Source: Pseudomonadota bacterium (GTDB taxonomy: Bacteria; Desulfobacterota; Syntrophorhabdia; Syntrophorhabdales; Syntrophorhabdaceae). Taken from it: DNA of 64,000 nt. Below, one piece after another: positions 26,023 to 33,984 of the stretch (its first letter is position 1; every line of letters starts with the position of its first letter). The stretch covers positions 1-64,000 of the forward strand of contig JAPLKC010000036.1 of the NCBI GenBank assembly GCA_026388255.1, in the 5' to 3' direction. The notes beneath the pieces were generated by a model. It saw only the letters and a list, made by a program, of their open reading frames with translations, did no database searches and had not been told where the DNA came from. The position numbers were made by a program, and so were the translations under genes.

Positions 26023-28524
26023 ATGGTAAGATTTATACAAACCTCGGCAATACTTTTTTTGGTATTGATATGTTGTGGTAGTGCGTTAGCCCAGCAGTCT
26101 TCGCTTCCGGTACCTTCCCAACTATACCAAAACCAACCGAATCTTGCTAATCCATACGGTGCAGGGCAAACGCCTACTATGGGACAGCAGTTTAATTACC
26201 AGCAGACCCCACCCACCCCTGCTCAATTATTTCAGCAATTACCGCAGCAGACTAAAATAGTTGAAGAAAAGCAATCGGAATTTGAGCGTTATATAACAGA
26301 TAAGGTTATTGAAATAAATGAGTTTCAGTTTGAAATCCTCAAGAGATTAGACGGGATTACTTTTCTCTATTCCGATAGGACCATTAACAAAGGAACGGTT
26401 GCCTTGCCTGTTAAAATTATAAAAATAACTAAAAAAACGTCAAAAGATACGAATAAAAATGAAGCGAGTGCTCTGGAAGAAAAAAAATATGAAGTGTCAC
26501 AAATGTATCAGGAACTGGAGATTACCGATAAACCTGTTCTTATTGATGCCGGTTTTATCGTTGGGACTGTTGACGCAATTACCAGGACCTTTAAGATGCT
26601 GGGTTTGAGGTTGCCCTTTGTTGTATCAACCGATATCAAGCATTTCGGTTATGATCTTTTCAGGCAGTCCCCTGGTATATTTGCACCGTTCGGCAATATG
26701 CCTGTAGGGCCGGATTATGTTTTGGGGCCGGGCGATGAAATAAAGATCATGATATGGGGCAGCATTGACGCAGTCTGGAATGTGTTTGTAGACAATCACG
26801 GGAATATTTCGCTTCCCAGGGTGGGCATTATAAGTGTTGCCGGTCTAAGCTACCGGGAATTGAAGGATACGCTGCATAGGTCGTTGTCAAGGAATTTTAC
26901 CGGATTTGAGATGAACGTAAGCATGGGCCAACTGCGGACCATGAGGGTCTTTATAGTGGGAAATGCAGAGAGGCCGGGAAGTTATACAATTTCTTCATTT
27001 TCGTCGGTTATAAATGCCCTTTTCGAAGCAGGCGGTCCGAGCAAGACCGGGACGATGAGGGATATACAGGTGAAGAGGAATGGAAAGACAATAGTTCACT
27101 TTGATCTGTATGATTTTTTGCTAAAAGGCGACAATACAAAAGATGTGAGACTTCTTCCTGAAGACGTGGTCTTTATCCCGTCTGTCGGAACGCTCGTTGC
27201 GATAATGGGGAATGTGAATAACCCTGCAATATATGAATTGAAAGGAGATGCCACTATACCGCAGCTCATCGAGATTGCCGGCGGGTTGGACACTGTTGCC
27301 TTTGCAGGCAGGGCTCAGATAGAAAGGATTGTTGACAACAACAGACAGGTTGTGCATGAAACTGACCTGGCAAACATGAAAGATAAGGATATAAAGCTGT
27401 ATTCCGGGGATGTTGTTAAGATTTTTCAGATTGTGCAGGAGAAACGGGTTGTGAAGCTTTCCGGCGCTGTACAGAGAGAGGGAAGCTATGGCTTAAAACC
27501 GGGAATAACCGTGAAGGACCTGATCTTGCTGGCAGGGGGTTTGAAGTACTATGCATACACAAAAGAAGTGGATCTGGTGAGGTATTCCGTGACGGACGAA
27601 GGTCCGAAAACAGAAAAGGTGACTTTAAGCATTGAGAAAGCCATGGCAGCCGATCCGGAAAACAATCTAACGTTAAAAGAGGATGACTACCTTTTTGTAA
27701 AGAGTGTCCCGAACTGGCAACCACAGCAGACAGTAACTATTCAGGGCGAATTGCGATTCCCCGGCGTATATCCGATTAGAAGAGGGGAACGTCTTGCTTC
27801 GTTAATAGAGAGGGCAGGCGGTTACAGCGAGTATGCATATTTGAGAGGCGCAGTTTTTACAAGAGAAAGACTACGCGAGATACAACAGAAAAATATGGAA
27901 GAGATAATCATAAGGCTCGAAAGGGAGCTCATGTCTGCAAGTGCTGCCCAGGCTGCTGTTGCGACATCCTCGGAAGAGGTATCGGCAAGGAAAGCCGAGG
28001 CTGAGCAAAAGCAGAAGTTTCTTGAGTCATTAAAAAAGCTTAAGGCAACCGGGAGATTGACGATACGTTTGGGCCATCTTAGATTATTGAAGGGCAGTGA
28101 TTTTGATATTGAGCTTGAGGGCGGAGACACCCTTTATATACCTGTGTCAAATAACATTGTGAATGTAGCGGGTTCTGTCATGACCCAGGGAAGTTTTATA
28201 TACTCTAATGCGTTTAGCAGCAAAGATTATGTTGAGCTTGCAGGCGGGGCTTCGAGGTGGGCGGACACAAACAGTACATATATAATGAAAGCGGACGGCA
28301 GCGCCATGAAGGTAAGCAGGGGATTGTTCAGTTGGAATTCGGCGCAGACGAGATGGGAGATGGCCACATTCGGAGAGTCTGCAAAAGAAGTCGAGCCCGG
28401 AGATACCATCGTTGTCCCGGAAAAGGTGGAACGCATTGCCTGGTTAAGGGAGATCAAGGATATCGCGCAAATTATTGCCAATCTGGCTATCAGCGCAGGT
28501 GTGGTAAAGGCTCTCTATCAATAA
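26023..28524 (+). CDS. SLBB-domain polysaccharide export protein (Wza-like)
   Basis: An outer-membrane/periplasmic export protein of 833 residues. Signal peptide MVRFIQTSAILFLVLICCGS...ALA-Q; then a Pro/Gln-rich linker (about 25-80); a Poly_export domain starting PDYVLGPGDEIKIMIWG (about 230-330); then repeated SLBB units, recognised by motifs such as PGSYTISSFSSVINALFEAGG and GSYGLKPGITVKDLILLAGG; a charged coiled-coil insert (about 620-660); and a hydrophobic C-terminus (AQIIANLAISAGVV). I prefer the ATG at 26023 with AAGGAG before it over the in-frame ATG at 25999, which spoils the signal peptide start. It acts with the Wzz/GumC protein before it. Confidence 0.92.
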   Translation: MVRFIQTSAILFLVLICCGSALAQQSSLPVPSQLYQNQPNLANPYGAGQTPTMGQQFNYQQTPPTPAQLFQQLPQQTKIVEEKQSEFERYITDKVIEINEFQFEILKRLDGITFLYSDRTINKGTVALPVKIIKITKKTSKDTNKNEASALEEKKYEVSQMYQELEITDKPVLIDAGFIVGTVDAITRTFKMLGLRLPFVVSTDIKHFGYDLFRQSPGIFAPFGNMPVGPDYVLGPGDEIKIMIWGSIDAVWNVFVDNHGNISLPRVGIISVAGLSYRELKDTLHRSLSRNFTGFEMNVSMGQLRTMRVFIVGNAERPGSYTISSFSSVINALFEAGGPSKTGTMRDIQVKRNGKTIVHFDLYDFLLKGDNTKDVRLLPEDVVFIPSVGTLVAIMGNVNNPAIYELKGDATIPQLIEIAGGLDTVAFAGRAQIERIVDNNRQVVHETDLANMKDKDIKLYSGDVVKIFQIVQEKRVVKLSGAVQREGSYGLKPGITVKDLILLAGGLKYYAYTKEVDLVRYSVTDEGPKTEKVTLSIEKAMAADPENNLTLKEDDYLFVKSVPNWQPQQTVTIQGELRFPGVYPIRRGERLASLIERAGGYSEYAYLRGAVFTRERLREIQQKNMEEIIIRLERELMSASAAQAAVATSSEEVSARKAEAEQKQKFLESLKKLKATGRLTIRLGHLRLLKGSDFDIELEGGDTLYIPVSNNIVNVAGSVMTQGSFIYSNAFSSKDYVELAGGASRWADTNSTYIMKADGSAMKVSRGLFSWNSAQTRWEMATFGESAKEVEPGDTIVVPEKVERIAWLREIKDIAQIIANLAISAGVVKALYQ

Positions 28525-28614
28525 GCAGGGAAGTAAAAATGAATATTGGCCAGCAAGTATATAAAAATATTTAGAGAGTTTTATTCTTAAATTCCATAAC
28601 AATGGCTGAAGAGA

Positions 28615-30702
28615 GTGCTGAAAACAAAGAACGCAAATAAGTCTTGTCTTTTTATAGGTATAGCCTTCCTTTTTTATGCTCTTCTCTTTTGTATTCCAAA
28701 CTTAAGCATGGCTTCAGTCGAGCCTTTCTCCGGGCCTGCCAACTGGGGCGGGACAGGTCTCATGGAGACCCCTACTGCGAGGGTGTTGGAAGAAAATAAA
28801 TTCAGGGCCGGGGCAAGCCAGGTAGACCCTTACCGGTATTATTACATTGCTGTGAGTCCTTTTAAAAACCTTGAAATTGTCGGAACGTTTACTGAGGTTA
28901 TCGGTGTAGCGGGATTTAAGGATCATCCTGAATATGGCAATTATAAAGATAAATCGTTGGATGTGAAATATAAATTTATTGAAGAAGGAAAATACAGCCC
29001 CGCTGTTTCTATAGGCATCAATGACCCTACTGGAACAAGGGTTTATCCATCGCAATACATCGTTGCAAGCAAACAGATATATCCTTTTGATTTTACGCTT
29101 GGGTTAGGCAACGGGAGGTTTGGCAAAAGCCCGCTTCCAGCTCAAGGGGAAGGTTTTAAGGTTGAAATGTTCCAAGATATAAGGGGGTGGTTTAAGGACT
29201 CACAATTCTTCTGGGGCATACAATTTGCCCCATCGGAAAAATTTGCCCTTATGATGGAGTATAGTCCCATCAAGTATGAAGTGCAGACCCGGGACCCTGC
29301 TCAGTCAAAATATTTTAATGAACCTGTGAAATCAAATTTCAATTACGGTTTGAGATTGAAACCGTATAAATGGGCAGGCATTGACCTGAGCTATCAAAGG
29401 GGTAATCAACTCGGTGTAAACCTCTCTGTAGCTTTTGATATAGGACAGCCCCTGATACCCATTTATGACCATCCATACAGAGAAAAGCAGGGAGACAAGG
29501 CAAGCACATTGCATAAACGATTAGCTAAGGCGCTGGATGAGTCCGGGTTCAGCAATATCGGTATCGATGAACAAGGGGATGATCTATGGATAGAGGCTCA
29601 AAATGACAGGTATTATTTCAGCACAAGGGCTATCGGGGTAATTCTCAAGATTGTTAATGATATAGTGCCGTTGAATATTCAGAAGGTAAACATAGCGCTG
29701 ACCGATAATCTGATCCCGATATTCCGATTTGCGACAACGAGGCTTGATATAACAGAATTATATGAAGATAAAATTACCGTTAATGAATTTTATCGTCTAT
29801 CGAAGATCGATTCGGATGTCCTTATAGTATCTGATGTTAAAAAGGAGAAAAGAAAGTATTTTGAGTATGGTATAAACCCGGCCTTCAGGATGTTCCTGAA
29901 TGACCCGTCAGGTTTTTTTAAATATAGACTCGGGGGAGCTATATGGGGAAGTTTTAGCCCCTGGAAGGGAGGGTCTTTTGTCCTCGGATTTGAAGGCTAT
30001 CCTATAAATACCGTATCAACATCGAATATGCCTTCATCAGAGCCTGTTAGGACCGATATTACGCCTTATCAGCAGAAAACATTATCACTCTACAGGATGC
30101 TATATAAGCATATTTATAAGACAGAGCATAATATTTACGGGAAACTGGCTGTAGGAATATTAGAGGCGGAATATGCAGGGTTTGATGGTGAGGTTGCCAT
30201 GCCGCTCGATGGAGGAAGGGTTTTGGTAGGCGTAAGCAGCAGTATTGTAAAAAAAAGGGATGTTGATAATGCATTCCGGTTAAGCAGCCAATATCCAAAT
30301 ACTTATTATACAGCTTTTTTAAATACACGACTGAATATGCCGGAAATTGAAACCTCGATAGATGTTAAGGCAGGCAGATTTCTTGCCGGTGACAAGGGTG
30401 CGAGAGTAACTGTTTCGAAATTTATTAAAGGGGTTATACTGTCAGCCTGGTATAGCTGGACAGACACCTCAATATTTAAAGACAACATTAACAAGGGCTA
30501 TAGCGACAAAGGGTTTATGCTGACGTTTCCATTAAGGTTGTTTAAAGGCTCAGACAGCAAAACTACTTTTAATTATGCAATTTCACCCTGGACAAGAGAT
30601 GTTGCTCAGGACATTGAACATCATCACGATACGCTGTTTGATTTTTTTGGACGAAACATAAATATTTATCTTGACAAGGATAAATCGATGATTTATAAAT
30701 AA
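28615..30702 (+). CDS. YjbH-like outer-membrane protein
   Basis: A 695-residue exported protein (signal peptide ending near SMASVEP) of the YjbH family linked to exopolysaccharide output. The opening PFSGPANWGGTGLMETPTARVLEENKFR is the family signature: a beta-rich outer-membrane protein thought to be a barrel. A second YjbH-like unit follows at about 340-690. GTG start at 28615, 90 bases after the SLBB gene; an overlapping ATG at 28602 is out of frame. In E. coli the family sits in the yjbEFGH operon, and a YjbE-like gene follows here. The promoter of that next gene lies within its last codons. Confidence 0.9.
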   Translation: MLKTKNANKSCLFIGIAFLFYALLFCIPNLSMASVEPFSGPANWGGTGLMETPTARVLEENKFRAGASQVDPYRYYYIAVSPFKNLEIVGTFTEVIGVAGFKDHPEYGNYKDKSLDVKYKFIEEGKYSPAVSIGINDPTGTRVYPSQYIVASKQIYPFDFTLGLGNGRFGKSPLPAQGEGFKVEMFQDIRGWFKDSQFFWGIQFAPSEKFALMMEYSPIKYEVQTRDPAQSKYFNEPVKSNFNYGLRLKPYKWAGIDLSYQRGNQLGVNLSVAFDIGQPLIPIYDHPYREKQGDKASTLHKRLAKALDESGFSNIGIDEQGDDLWIEAQNDRYYFSTRAIGVILKIVNDIVPLNIQKVNIALTDNLIPIFRFATTRLDITELYEDKITVNEFYRLSKIDSDVLIVSDVKKEKRKYFEYGINPAFRMFLNDPSGFFKYRLGGAIWGSFSPWKGGSFVLGFEGYPINTVSTSNMPSSEPVRTDITPYQQKTLSLYRMLYKHIYKTEHNIYGKLAVGILEAEYAGFDGEVAMPLDGGRVLVGVSSSIVKKRDVDNAFRLSSQYPNTYYTAFLNTRLNMPEIETSIDVKAGRFLAGDKGARVTVSKFIKGVILSAWYSWTDTSIFKDNINKGYSDKGFMLTFPLRLFKGSDSKTTFNYAISPWTRDVAQDIEHHHDTLFDFFGRNINIYLDKDKSMIYK
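30671..30699 (+). promoter_or_regulatory. strong sigma70-type promoter of the Gly/Ala-rich protein
   Basis: TTGACA (30671-30676), 17-base spacer, TATAAA (30694-30699): perfect -35, five of six at -10. It overlaps the last codons of the YjbH-like gene. Transcription would start near 30706, about 109 nt before the ATG at 30815. Confidence 0.75.
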
Positions 30703-30753
30703 CTATATTATATAGTATAATGTTTATAGAATACGGGGATTGAGGAGGACAAA

Positions 30754-30810
30754 TTGTACTCCCAAATGATACATCATTTATTAAGAACACAAAAAAATAA
30801 AGTGAGGTGA
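30754..30810 (+). other. possible 18-codon leader peptide
   Basis: A strong GAGGAGGA is followed after four bases by a TTG-started frame of 18 codons (encoding MYSQMIHHLLRTQKNKVR) whose stop TGA overlaps the GTGAGGTGAG ribosome site of the next gene. Could be a translated leader that couples translation, or simply untranslated leader with a chance site. Confidence 0.3.
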
Positions 30811-30814
30811 GTTT

Positions 30815-31099
30815 ATGAGAATGAGAAAAATGTTTGGTATGGTGTTAGCAATTTTATTAATTATTGGTCTTGTGATCCCTTCTGTAACATTTGCACAGGC
30901 TGCCGAGGGTGCAGGAGCAGGAACAGCAGCAGGAGCAGGTGGTGGTGCAGCAGGAGCAGGAGCAGCAGCAGGAGCAGGAGCAGCAGCAGGCATTGGCGCA
31001 GGTACAATAGCAGGGGTAGTGGTTGGTGCAGCGGCAATAGCAGCCGGTGTAGCAGCGGCATCCTCAAGCTCCAGCAGTTCAACAGCTGTAACTCATTAA
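30815..31099 (+). CDS. YjbE-like small exported Gly/Ala-rich protein
   Basis: 94 residues: signal peptide (MRMRKMFGMVLAILLIIGLV, cleavage near TFA-QA at 28) and a mature part made almost only of Ala, Gly and Val with a Ser run (SSSSSSS) near the C-terminus. E. coli YjbE is a similar small, exported, Ala/Gly/Ser-rich protein next to YjbH, so I infer an analogous role in exopolysaccharide production. It has its own strong promoter and a near-perfect terminator, so high expression as a single unit is likely. The low-complexity part comes from repeated GCAGGAGCAG-type codons. Confidence 0.8.
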   Translation: MRMRKMFGMVLAILLIIGLVIPSVTFAQAAEGAGAGTAAGAGGGAAGAGAAAGAGAAAGIGAGTIAGVVVGAAAIAAGVAAASSSSSSSTAVTH

Positions 31100-31124
31100 T
31101 AAATTATTTTAATTTATGAGGAAT

Positions 31125-31163
31125 AAGGCTGGAAAAGCATATGCTTTTCCAGCCTTTTAACTT
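31125..31163 (+). terminator. rho-independent terminator
   Basis: AAGGCTGGAAAAGCAT and its exact complement directly adjoining it (31125-31156, a 32-base perfect palindrome), followed by TTAACTTTTTT. Ends the Gly/Ala-rich protein transcript, 26 bases after its stop. Confidence 0.9.
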
Positions 31164-31172
31164 TTTTACAAC

Positions 31173-31670
31173 ATGGAAAAAAGATATATAATAGTACGCC
31201 TGTTCATATTCATGCTGCTTTTTCAGACTTTTTCTTATGCAGCGCCATTATTTGACAGCAATATAGAATCTGCTCTTTCTTCTGCGGAATCATTGTTCAA
31301 AATGATGAAAAACAGAAATTACCCAAAGATATGGTCGTTGCTTACCCGGAAGTCGAAAGATGTGATTTTAGATGATGTATATAAAGCAGAAACGAGTGCA
31401 GGAGTGGTGCACTTAAGGGAAAATATAAATAACGATTTCAATATTGGCGGCACTTTGTCAAAAGAATACTGGAAAAGCTTCCTTGAAAATTTTAACCCCG
31501 ATACAGTTTTAGAACAGAGTAAATGGGATACAGGTACATTTGAGAAGGATAAGGGAGAAATAATAATCAAGTACAAAAAAGCTGAAAATCCTGCCATCTT
31601 ATTGATGTTTAAAGAGAACGGTATGTGGAAGGTAGGATTTGTCGAAACTTTCTGGACAAGAAAGAAATAG
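31173..31670 (+). CDS. exported protein of unknown function
   Basis: 165 residues with a signal peptide (cleavage near SYA-AP at 24) and a mature part with alternating helical and strand segments, ending in ILLMFKENGMWKVGFVETFW, which resembles the last strands of an SnoaL/NTF2-like or DUF4878-type fold. It lies just after the terminator, at the end of the polysaccharide export cluster, and may be connected to it. I do not recognise a specific family. Confidence 0.65.
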   Translation: MEKRYIIVRLFIFMLLFQTFSYAAPLFDSNIESALSSAESLFKMMKNRNYPKIWSLLTRKSKDVILDDVYKAETSAGVVHLRENINNDFNIGGTLSKEYWKSFLENFNPDTVLEQSKWDTGTFEKDKGEIIIKYKKAENPAILLMFKENGMWKVGFVETFWTRKK

Positions 31671-31880
31671 ATTGTAAATTATAAAATCAAGAAAACAGCA
31701 GTCGGATTGAAATATCAAATCAATAAAAAATAAAATCAGTGCAGAGTCATCATTTTATGGAGTAGAGGTGACTTTTAGTTGTCATTAATACAATAACAAC
31801 AATAACCTGAAATATCGCTGCCTGATCAGGTTGAAAGAAGTTGGATATTGTTAATAAAAACTGAAACACAAGGGTGAAAT

Positions 31881-32363
31881 ATGAGTGATTATGACGATGA
31901 AAAGCCTGACTGGCGGGAGATTGACAGAAGGAAGGATAGCAGCAGGCAATACGGAAGACAGGAAAATACAAATAAAAAAGAAATGCCGAAAGACAGATGG
32001 AATGTTGCCAGGAGAAAAGAGGCGCTGGATAGACTTTTCATGGGTGAAAAAGGGACAATAGAGCATGAAAAATTATTTAATAAAATTCACAAATCATACG
32101 GGTCAGGCAGTTTTATTGTAAATGTAAAAAAGTATATTGAAAAATATGGCATACCTGATGACGTATCAACTCTTCTGCTCATTCTTGATACAAAAGAACA
32201 GGACATTGTTTTTAAAACATTCGATAAAATAACAACTATTTATAACGGATTATCTCCAAGGCAAAAAGAGGATGTCAGAAGAAAGCTGTCTATCCTGAAA
32301 CTGACCGATAGGTCGTCTGAAGTCAGGGGGAAAGCAGAAGACACATTGCAAACGATACAATAA
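31881..32363 (+). CDS. conserved-looking cytoplasmic protein of unknown function
   Basis: 160 residues, highly charged N-terminus (about 1-45, likely disordered) and a helical remainder with the pattern YGIPDDVSTLLLILDTKEQDIVFKTFDKI, similar in style to repeats in HEAT-like proteins. No TM or signal. A GGGTGAA ribosome site precedes the ATG. Not recognised; clear codon structure supports a real gene. Confidence 0.65.
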   Translation: MSDYDDEKPDWREIDRRKDSSRQYGRQENTNKKEMPKDRWNVARRKEALDRLFMGEKGTIEHEKLFNKIHKSYGSGSFIVNVKKYIEKYGIPDDVSTLLLILDTKEQDIVFKTFDKITTIYNGLSPRQKEDVRRKLSILKLTDRSSEVRGKAEDTLQTIQ

Positions 32364-32444
32364 AATATCCAGGCATTCAGATATTATGACCCTTACATGT
32401 TTGCAGAGTAAGACTTACCCGTGCAGATCTGTCGGTTACTTTAT

Positions 32445-32490
32445 TGCCCCGCGGGTCAATACCCCGAAGTTTTGCTTCGAAATGTTTTTT
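32445..32490. repeat. CGAAGTTTTGCTTCG-type dispersed repeat
   Basis: Reads gccccgcgggtcaatacccc then gaagttttgcttcgaaatg. A closely related copy (cctcgaagcttgcttcgaaa with a nearby cccgcgggtagttc) is inserted in the ParB-like pseudogene at 50480-50566. Adjacent here to the transposase remnant. Confidence 0.5.
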
Positions 32491-32504
32491 GGCTCCTTTT
32501 CATA

Positions 32505-32930
32505 TCAAGTGGGTAGCCCGACTTTACTGTAGTCCGGCTTCCCTGTAATCATATAGATTATGGTCTTGAGGCTCTTGAAGGTTCTGTAACCACGAGCTTT
32601 TGCCCTGGCCACTTGGATCAGACTGTTGAGCCCTTCCAGAATACCGTTATTGATTTTGCTGTAGTACCAGCGGAGCACACCTGACCAGTGACGCTTTATA
32701 GTCCTGGCTGCGTCTCTGATGGGATCATACGGCTATACTGCCCAGAAATATCATTTTTGAGTGCCCTCGTGAAACCTTCCCCGGTCTCTTCTTTGTAGAT
32801 ATCCTGGAAGTTTTCACGGATATGATAGGCTCTCACCGTTTTCAGATTGAGCCGGGGTATAGACTCTATGGTCTTCAGCGTCTTGAGTTGAGTTTTAGTA
32901 AGGTTTTCGAGGTTCTTTAGATATTGGGGA
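32505..32930 (-). pseudogene. ISL3-family transposase remnant (C-terminal part, frameshifted)
   Basis: Reading the minus strand, the segment from about 32930 encodes LKTVRAYHIRENFQDIYKE and similar, then the frame shifts near 32720 and continues RTIKRHWSGVLRWYYSKINN then GILEGLNSLIQVARAKARGY, ending GLPT and a stop at 32505. The block GxxEGLNSxIQxxKxxARGYR is the C-terminal signature of ISL3 DDE transposases. The N-terminal half is missing, and no terminal inverted repeats were found. Confidence 0.85.
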
Positions 32931-33190
32931 GTACAAAAATAGATTTTTTCCTACCCATCTGTTCCTTATTATGCTATTTTTCCTTATTATTAGTAACAAT
33001 TGAGCAGCATAATGACTAAAATCGAAAGACAGGAAATAATTTTGCATCTCGATAATCCCTCAGTCTTATTCATGCCCGCTTACGAGTCGGCAGCCCCAGC
33101 AAGGTTGCCTGGAATTACAATAATAAAACAGGATAGACGACGGGCTTGCCCATGGGAGTGTATGATCGTGATTATGAGAGATTTTATCTG

Positions 33191-33757
33191 ATGATTTTAA
33201 AAGACTATTACTACATACTCAAGTTGACAAGGGATGCCTCAGCTTCTGAAATAAAAGATGCATACAGGAGATTAGCCCTTGAGTGTCACCCAGACCATCA
33301 CCAGGAAGATCCTGAAGCTGAAGAGAAATTCAAACAGCTAAGCGAAGCATATTCTGTTTTAGGAGATACACAGAAGCGGAGCGACTACGATCTTCTGCAT
33401 CATCCTAACTCCACGACTTCAGATATCCACGAGCACTTTGATAATAACATGGGTAGTAGATACCAGCATGCAAGGAGAGAAAATGAATGTGGTCGAAAAC
33501 CGGATTATCTTGCACAAAAAACAATTTTGAACATCGTAAAACCGGGCCAACTCTATGAATTCCTCCTCACTCCTGAAGAGGCTCAGTTTGGAACTGAGAG
33601 GTTGGTTTTGATTATCATGGGTAAAAGACAGCAAAGATATCGTATTCGAATTCCGGGAGGGATGACCCAGGGAACACAATTCAAAGCGATCCTGGGAAGG
33701 AACGAAAGCCGGTATATCCTTGTTAGGATAACGATATTAAGGTCAGCGTATCAATAA
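33191..33757 (+). CDS. DnaJ-like J-domain protein
   Basis: 188 residues. J-domain at the N-terminus (about 4-68) with the HPD motif in [17 protein letters not shown], so it should stimulate an Hsp70. No zinc-finger domain. The C-terminal part (about 95-185) includes [20 protein letters not shown] and [17 protein letters not shown], which resembles a DnaJ C-terminal beta domain (VRIPxGxxxGxxLR). Start set at the ATG 33191, where the J-domain begins as usual; an in-frame ATG at 33146 lies in a GGGCTTGCCC-type hairpin repeat. It stands alone. Confidence 0.85.
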   Translation: MILKDYYYILKLTRDASASEIKDAYRRLALECHPDHHQEDPEAEEKFKQLSEAYSVLGDTQKRSDYDLLHHPNSTTSDIHEHFDNNMGSRYQHARRENECGRKPDYLAQKTILNIVKPGQLYEFLLTPEEAQFGTERLVLIIMGKRQQRYRIRIPGGMTQGTQFKAILGRNESRYILVRITILRSAYQ

Positions 33758-33862
33758 TTACAAGGTTTGAAAAATGTCTTGTGAAAAGCTTATATGCCCG
33801 TCCGGTTTGTTTAGTATTCTTCCAGGAAATATAAGACATAATTTTATTGAAAGGAGAACAGT

Positions 33863-33940
33863 TTGTCCCGGGGGAAAAGAATCATTATTATTGGTAAATC
33901 AGCGGTTGGTCTCAAGGCCGACAACAACCTGACCTCATAA
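33863..33940 (+). pseudogene. N-terminal scrap of an FAD-dependent oxidoreductase
   Basis: An AAGGAG ribosome site precedes a TTG-started frame of 25 codons reading SRGKRIIIIGKSAVGLKADN, close to the N-terminal FAD-binding strand of pyridine nucleotide-disulfide oxidoreductases such as CoA-disulfide reductases (usually KRIVIIGGSAAGLKAA). It stops after the first helix; the rest of the gene is absent. Too short for certainty. Confidence 0.45.
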
Positions 33941-33984
33941 AAAGTTATTGAGTAGGCTCTCTCGACTTCATAGTGATTTTCATT

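Noticed and set aside
30861-31082. Leu-rich minus-strand frame
   Set aside because: Reverse complement of the GCA/GGA codon repeats of the exported Gly/Ala-rich protein.
30815-31099. Gly/Ala-rich gene as a mere tandem repeat without coding role
   Set aside because: A good signal peptide, ribosome site, promoter and terminator frame it as a gene.
33000-33191. 63-codon plus-strand frame before the J-domain gene
   Set aside because: Its second half is the GGGCTTGCCC-type repeat and it ends at the ATG of the J-domain gene; no ribosome site.
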